This document shows, piece by piece, positions 59,201-64,000 of a DNA stretch of 64,000 bases. The notes beneath the pieces are model-generated. The model had not been told where the DNA came from and did no database searches. It was given only the letters and a program-made list of their open reading frames with translations. Both the position numbers and the translations under genes were made by a program. The first letter of the stretch is position 1, and each line of letters starts with the position of its first letter. Source of the DNA: Psilocybe azurescens (lineage: Eukaryota; Basidiomycota; Agaricomycetes; Agaricales; Agrocybaceae); contig JAJIRX010000829.1 in NCBI GenBank assembly GCA_023853785.1, positions 372,001 to 436,000 of the forward strand, read 5' to 3'.

Positions 59201-59764
59201 TCCCAAATGAGCAAGAACGGGGCTGCGAGACCATCGCATGAGACAGAATTGGGAAGGATGCATCGTGCAATGGAAGGATGAAAATCAGATGCTGCTGATG
59301 AACATCATGAACCCTCGAACTTTTGCTTCGAGACAAAAGACCAGAATGGAACCTGAGCTGCGTTCCATACATAGATGCATCAGTTATCTTCAAAAAAAAA
59401 AGCAGTGTTATGTTGTTGCGTGTAAAAATACAAATGCGGTAATGTGAAGGCAATGCTGTGTCCAATGGCGAGAATAGCGAAAAAGAGATGGGATGGAGAC
59501 GAGACGAGACGAGGATATAGCGGGATTGCGCCGCCTAGGGGAGAGAGGTTGGAACTAGGCGGGACAGAAAATATGGAAGAAATGAGATCGTGAGAAATTC
59601 TATGGCGGAATATGGACGTGAATGTGAACGTGATTCGGAGTCTTCAGATGAGAGGCAACGGAGAAAAGGTCGAAAGCGGATGGCAAGGACAAAAGGAAGG
59701 AGTCTTCTTTCTTCTCTGCCATTTCACTGCGCAAGGGCAGGTGTCATCGATAACGATTGTGGCT
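56291..59764. other. Long stretch without a recognisable gene
   Basis: Several open frames of 60-125 codons occur on both strands (for example plus 56640-56948 and 57192-57569, minus 56720-56917 and 57149-57499), but none shows a known domain, consistent splicing or a convincing start. A palindromic patch with AATCATGATCATGATT lies at about 58489-58504. The rest is AT-rich intergenic or strongly decayed sequence. Confidence 0.45.
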
Positions 59765-60221
59765 TCACCACTGTCGCTGCCGTTGTCTTGTCAATAATAC
59801 TGTCCGTGGCGGCTGGTAGTATTGCTTGCGGTTCAGCCGAGGATCGCAGTTGTACTTTTGCATCCTCTGCATAATCTCTTTCGCAAGGTACACCTTTTCA
59901 TCTTCCTCTTGATAAAACGCGTGCTGGTCGTCAATGGTCTCGAGGAAGCAGATGTCCGTGGGATGCACAGTGCGGTGCTCTGAGAAACGGAAAATGTGGA
60001 TGAACTCGTGTTGGAAGACTTTGACGTCTACAGGGGCAATAGGCGACTTGGAAGAAGAACAGGAAGCTGGAAGTATAAAATATGATTAAAAACTGAAAGA
60101 ATGTTTTGAGATGAGACGCACCTTGCACGAGATGAATGTCGCCTTTGATTCGCGCAAATGCGAAGTGGGCATCGTTTTGGTTCACTGCGCCCGGGTCTGG
60201 TGATTGAGTAGTGAAAGTCAT
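59765..60221 (-). CDS. Small unknown protein, 133 residues, two exons
   Basis: Not recognised. Exon 1 runs 60221-60122 (MTFTTQSPDPGAVNQNDAHF, AFARIKGDIHLVQ), followed by a 55-base GT-AG intron. Exon 2 runs 60066-59765, joined in phase 1 to give ASCSSSKSPIAPVDVKVFQH, EFIHIFRFSEHRTVHPTDIC and FLETIDDQHAFYQEEDEKVY. The end is basic and glutamine-rich (LAKEIMQRMQKYNCDPRLNR, KQYYQPPRTVLLTRQRQRQW). The clean two-exon frame and the amphipathic helix near the C-terminus (VYLAKEIMQRMQKY) argue that it is real. No signal peptide or membrane segment. It sits alone between gene-poor stretches. It may be a lineage-specific gene. Confidence 0.5.
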
Positions 60222-63200
60222 GTTATTGGGCGCCTAGGACTGAGAAAGCGGGGAAGATGGGTGGAGAGTTGGAGAGAATCGCTCGGTTTTATACTCCAAT
60301 GACATGCTCAGGCCACGAGGGTGAGAGGCACAAAGTGAGACGCTCAATTAGTTACGGAACAGAATAAGGTGCAACTATTGGTTACGGGCCAGGACCCAGA
60401 TCACCCCTAGGGCCCTCACCATATCCCCGATTGGTTTCCCTCAAAGAACTCCCACTTCTATCGCTTCATCCTTGATCCTCTTAGGCTCTTTCACGTGGCC
60501 CCCTCTTATGAACCCCTCCTTCCTAAGGCCGGGCGTCTCTAGATCATATTTATCTCAAAGATGCACGCCCAGAACTTGGTGCGTTTGAGTATGATCAGGC
60601 CTCCAATCCGTTTGATCGATGGCAACCTTTCAATGAATTGATTGTTGTACTGCTATGGCCACTGCAGACAACGCGTTCGCAACTTCCTTCTCTCAGGGTC
60701 TACACTAGGACACCACTCTCTGAACGAGGACCTCTGGGGCCAACTCTGTACCGACAAAGGCTCAAACGTGGACCATGCAAAAATAAAAACAAGCATTTAC
60801 CCGCATAGCTAGCCGGTGTTTGCACAAAAAATCCGGATTGTTATCATATCGTAATGAGCCGGAATGTGTTATAAATCGAGGTACTTAGCTTCTGCCCTCT
60901 CTAGTTCCAAGTTTTTTTTTAAACATCACCAAGGTTCGAAGGCTACGAGATATATGCGTCCAAAGGACTTACGCGGTCGATAGCTGCGTTTATCGAAAAG
61001 ATTCTAGACCCCATAAATGGGTTCACGAGGTAAAGTGAAGCGACGACTTGAGGCATGGGTAGTGCCAAACATAGACCCAGCATCGTAAAGCCAACTTCTT
61101 CAGTACCGCCAATTGTCAGTTAACCGAAACCGCACTCTGCGCGTTTCCGGTGCGAATGCAAGAGCTTCAGTGGAAACAGCAGTCGGCCGCATAACCTGCT
61201 TCTGTAATAGCGTAATCGTCGGAATTTATCACGTCTTCCACTGTCTCTCGCAGGCCTATCCATGAGAGCCTTCTCTTTTACAACATATTCAATCTGAACT
61301 TCAGAGTGGGTTTAAACCAAACCTAGAAGACTGATACTGATTTTTGCTTCTTAGTTGCACTCTGGAACGTGAACTAATTGATGATGCCGGTACCGGTAAG
61401 AATCGGTTCATGGACTCCGAGAAATAAATTCTTGCTAATGCTGCTTTGACCTGAGTTTATCATGTCTAAGTTGAGAATGACTCCCTCAGCCAAAGCTAAC
61501 GGCAATATAGTCTCAATGTCCGATGGAAATCGGAAATGCCGAAAACCAAGTACTACCTCTAGCGGTGCCAGGGCGTCGCCCATCCAAGCTGCGACTGTTC
61601 CGAAACCAACCTAAATGCCAAAAAATGATGCTGTATCTTTGTTGCGCTTCCGATGCAAGCTCGATTGTGTGTGTAGGAAAGGAACGGGACGTCATACAAC
61701 TTGCTGTCGACGGATACGCCCTGGCCGTCAATGGCCATGGAGTATGTGCAAAGTCCAGCTCTCCTGTGCTCAGTGCTCACGTCACCGATGACGTGCGACT
61801 ATCATATCCTAATACACCTTATGACTGTAGTCCGAAGTGTAGAGGGTCATTTGATTGTTGGAATGTTGTCTCCGAAATTCAAGTAAAAGTCAGTACTCGA
61901 GTTCACACTCAGCGCCACCCTTCTCGTAAGAATAGCAGCAGCTTTTCCCCAAGGCTCATCGTCATTGGATTGTCCGAGGTTAAGTTGATCACGATCTCAA
62001 TCTCTTGATCATGCTAGGCTGGACTCCCAATAGCCCATTTTCAACTCTTTAGGCTCCTGCAGTGGCACCCGTCTTAATATTTATACTTGGGACAACAGCA
62101 CCTCAACTCAATCGAAAATAGCATCCTGAGGCATGATGTATGAGTTCCAGGTGTCCTGGCGCATACGAGGCTTGAGCTGGCGGTGCTCACTTCGGAGATC
62201 ATGGTCATTGTGGCATATCTGGAAACATAAAGCTAGTCAATGTATCACGATTCACGAATTCCGAACTGCGGCATCGGGCGACGTTGCCAAGTATGTGCAT
62301 AGGTCCTATTTCCTCCGCAAATGCTGATGCTGAGCGATGGCCTCTATGTGGGTCAGGGGAGTGGGCTACATATCCAACAATTTCAAGACCAACTTGAGGC
62401 CCGAGTTAGATTTACTAGTAGATCAGTTTCTGATGGGGGTGCGTCTGTCTGTCATAAACATGCACTATGTATGCCTGCTTTCCTGTCAATAATGCAGACT
62501 ACAGACTATATGCACTGGATAGAAGCCTATTAATAATCTCTGATGCTCAAGCCATCTAGGTGTAAGGTTGTCGAATACATGCCATTAAAGCCGAGGAAGA
62601 CGAGAAGGCCGAGAAACCTTTATAGGGAAGTCTAATGAGACTTGATACCAGCCTTTGACGCGTTAAGCGCCAAGACTAGTGATATATGTCTTACTTACTC
62701 GTATTATATCTGTTAATAGCCTGGGCGGCAAGGCTATACATGCTTCTATTCATTGAAGCACTTTCCACAATGGAAATATCAGTACTCTTACTGATATCAA
62801 CTGTCTAGTAATGGCGCTCCCCGTAAGCCAGGTAAGCTACGATAGCCTCGGGTCTAAGCACACCTTCCCTTCTTGTCAGGAGTGCCTCTCCCGGTGCCTG
62901 CTCGTCTCGTAATGTCCAAGCACACAAGCATGGATGAAAAGTAACCGGATCACAGCCTCTGCGCAGCACACAATACACGAGTATGTGTTGCTATATAATA
63001 TATTGCCAAAGGCGGGCAATAGCCTAACACTGACTCTCGGCATATAGTTGTACGTACATGCATGTGACGAGCGTATAGAGGCGTATAGATGTTAGAGAGC
63101 CTCGAGGACGACGCCACGCCTGAAACGGCAGACTTGGCGTCTTCGAACATTTCGGGGTGTATAGCACCCTGATCTTATCACGTCGAACAAGTCGCTCAGG

Positions 63201-64000
63201 TGTATGTACTTAACATACTCAATTATCCAAGCCAATGCATGTACTTACATGAATGAACGTGAAAGTCATGCGGTATGAGGTCCTGAAAAGCCATTGAATC
63301 TTCTAAGGGCCTTGGTACAAATAAGTCCCGCATTCGGATATGGCCTTTGATATGAAAGGGTTTCCCATTGTAACAGATATAGGAAGTATAGCTGTACCCG
63401 TTTTTTTTTCAGATCACACCCTATATCGAAGCCTTGCTGATGCCTTGCTCTGCTAGGCTCCACTACCGACGCAGAGGACAAAGCATCCAAAAATAGCCCA
63501 ACTGATCATCGATCAGTTCTATTTTTACACTAATAGATCATGATCTTTGCGTAAGCGATAGCATCATGCTCCGGGACCTCGAACAGCGCTCGATACAAGA
63601 AGCACTTCATTCTCGATTTTTCCTTTGCGGACTGCGCTCCTTGTGTAAAATCACAAACTTGTGTGAGACTTTGAGGCTATTGCATCCTCTTTTCGCTGTC
63701 CGCAGTGTGCATTGCTCCATTGCCGATTGGGGTAATGTAGATCATCGAAGACTATGCCATTGTCTGGAGCTCGCACAATCGCCATCTATGTGGAAATCTT
63801 TGAGAGCACCGGACCCTGATTGATGTATCGCGTGTCTATTAAAGAAGACCTCCTTTTTGCAATGAAAAGGAAGCTCTAAAAGCTACGGAAACATAGAACA
63901 TTAAGCAAAGGACGGAGAGCGAAAGGTAATACAGAATTATTATTGTAAGGAAGTATATAGTGTCTAAATACGACTCCGCGGCTCCCCATTAAAGCGCATA
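60222..64000. other. Gene-poor end of the window
   Basis: No gene could be supported. The largest open frames are 61523-62008 (plus, 161 codons) and minus frames at 61374-61780, 62950-63150 and 63266-63490. They overlap each other, lack recognisable domains and have no matching splice partners. The region may hold decayed transposons or fast-evolving genes that cannot be read by eye. Confidence 0.45.

Noticed and set aside
61523..62008. 161-codon open frame on the plus strand
   Set aside because: No recognisable domain, no Kozak-like or splice support, and competing frames on the opposite strand; length alone is not enough.

Overview
The window looks like nuclear DNA of a mushroom-forming basidiomycete (Agaricomycetes). 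Genes are split by many short GT-AG introns of about 50-60 bases. The gene families are typical of that group: an NADP-glutamate dehydrogenase, DUF6533-type membrane protein, multi-exon P450, exomer ChAPs protein, FunK1-like relic and a protein with the NF.I.GGNF motif. No rRNA, CRISPR or bacterial-style operon is visible. All family names come from reading the translations; no database search was run.

Layout. 1-6.7 kb: the 5' end of an unknown gene (-), nucleoporin SEH1 (+), an F-box protein (-) and NADP-glutamate dehydrogenase (-). 7.5-22.8 kb: a direct tandem duplication of about 7 kb. Each copy holds a gene for an unknown 428-residue protein, a decayed FunK1-like gene and the 3' part of a purine-cytosine permease gene. 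The left permease copy is cut at the duplication junction; the right one continues into a full gene. A 752 bp solo LTR sits only in the left copy and an 850 bp miniature LTR element only in the right copy. 21.7-31.5 kb: two permeases of the NCS1/Fcy2 type followed by two D-amino-acid oxidases, all on the minus strand. 32.2-33.8 kb: sphingolipid delta-4 desaturase (-). 34-37.5 kb: a small unknown gene and a decayed second copy of it carrying a MITE. 38-49 kb: aspartate kinase (+), exomer ChAPs subunit (-), orotate phosphoribosyltransferase (-) and a TOK1-type potassium channel (+). 49-56.3 kb: P450 (+), a P450 3' relic, DUF6533 membrane protein (+) and derlin (+). 56.3-64 kb: almost gene-free apart from one small two-exon gene (-).

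How parts relate. Most single-copy genes are housekeeping (nuclear pore, nitrogen assimilation, aspartate-family amino acids, pyrimidines, secretion, ERAD, sphingolipids, K+ efflux) and show no shared pathway. The only functional-looking grouping is the run of duplicated permeases and D-amino-acid oxidases, which could serve uptake and oxidation of nitrogenous compounds; that is an inference.

Two things stand out. The miniature LTR element carries an array of short hairpins whose stems differ in sequence but stay paired. And at least six otherwise well-conserved genes show apparent one-base frameshifts, which points to consensus indel errors in the assembly as much as to gene decay.
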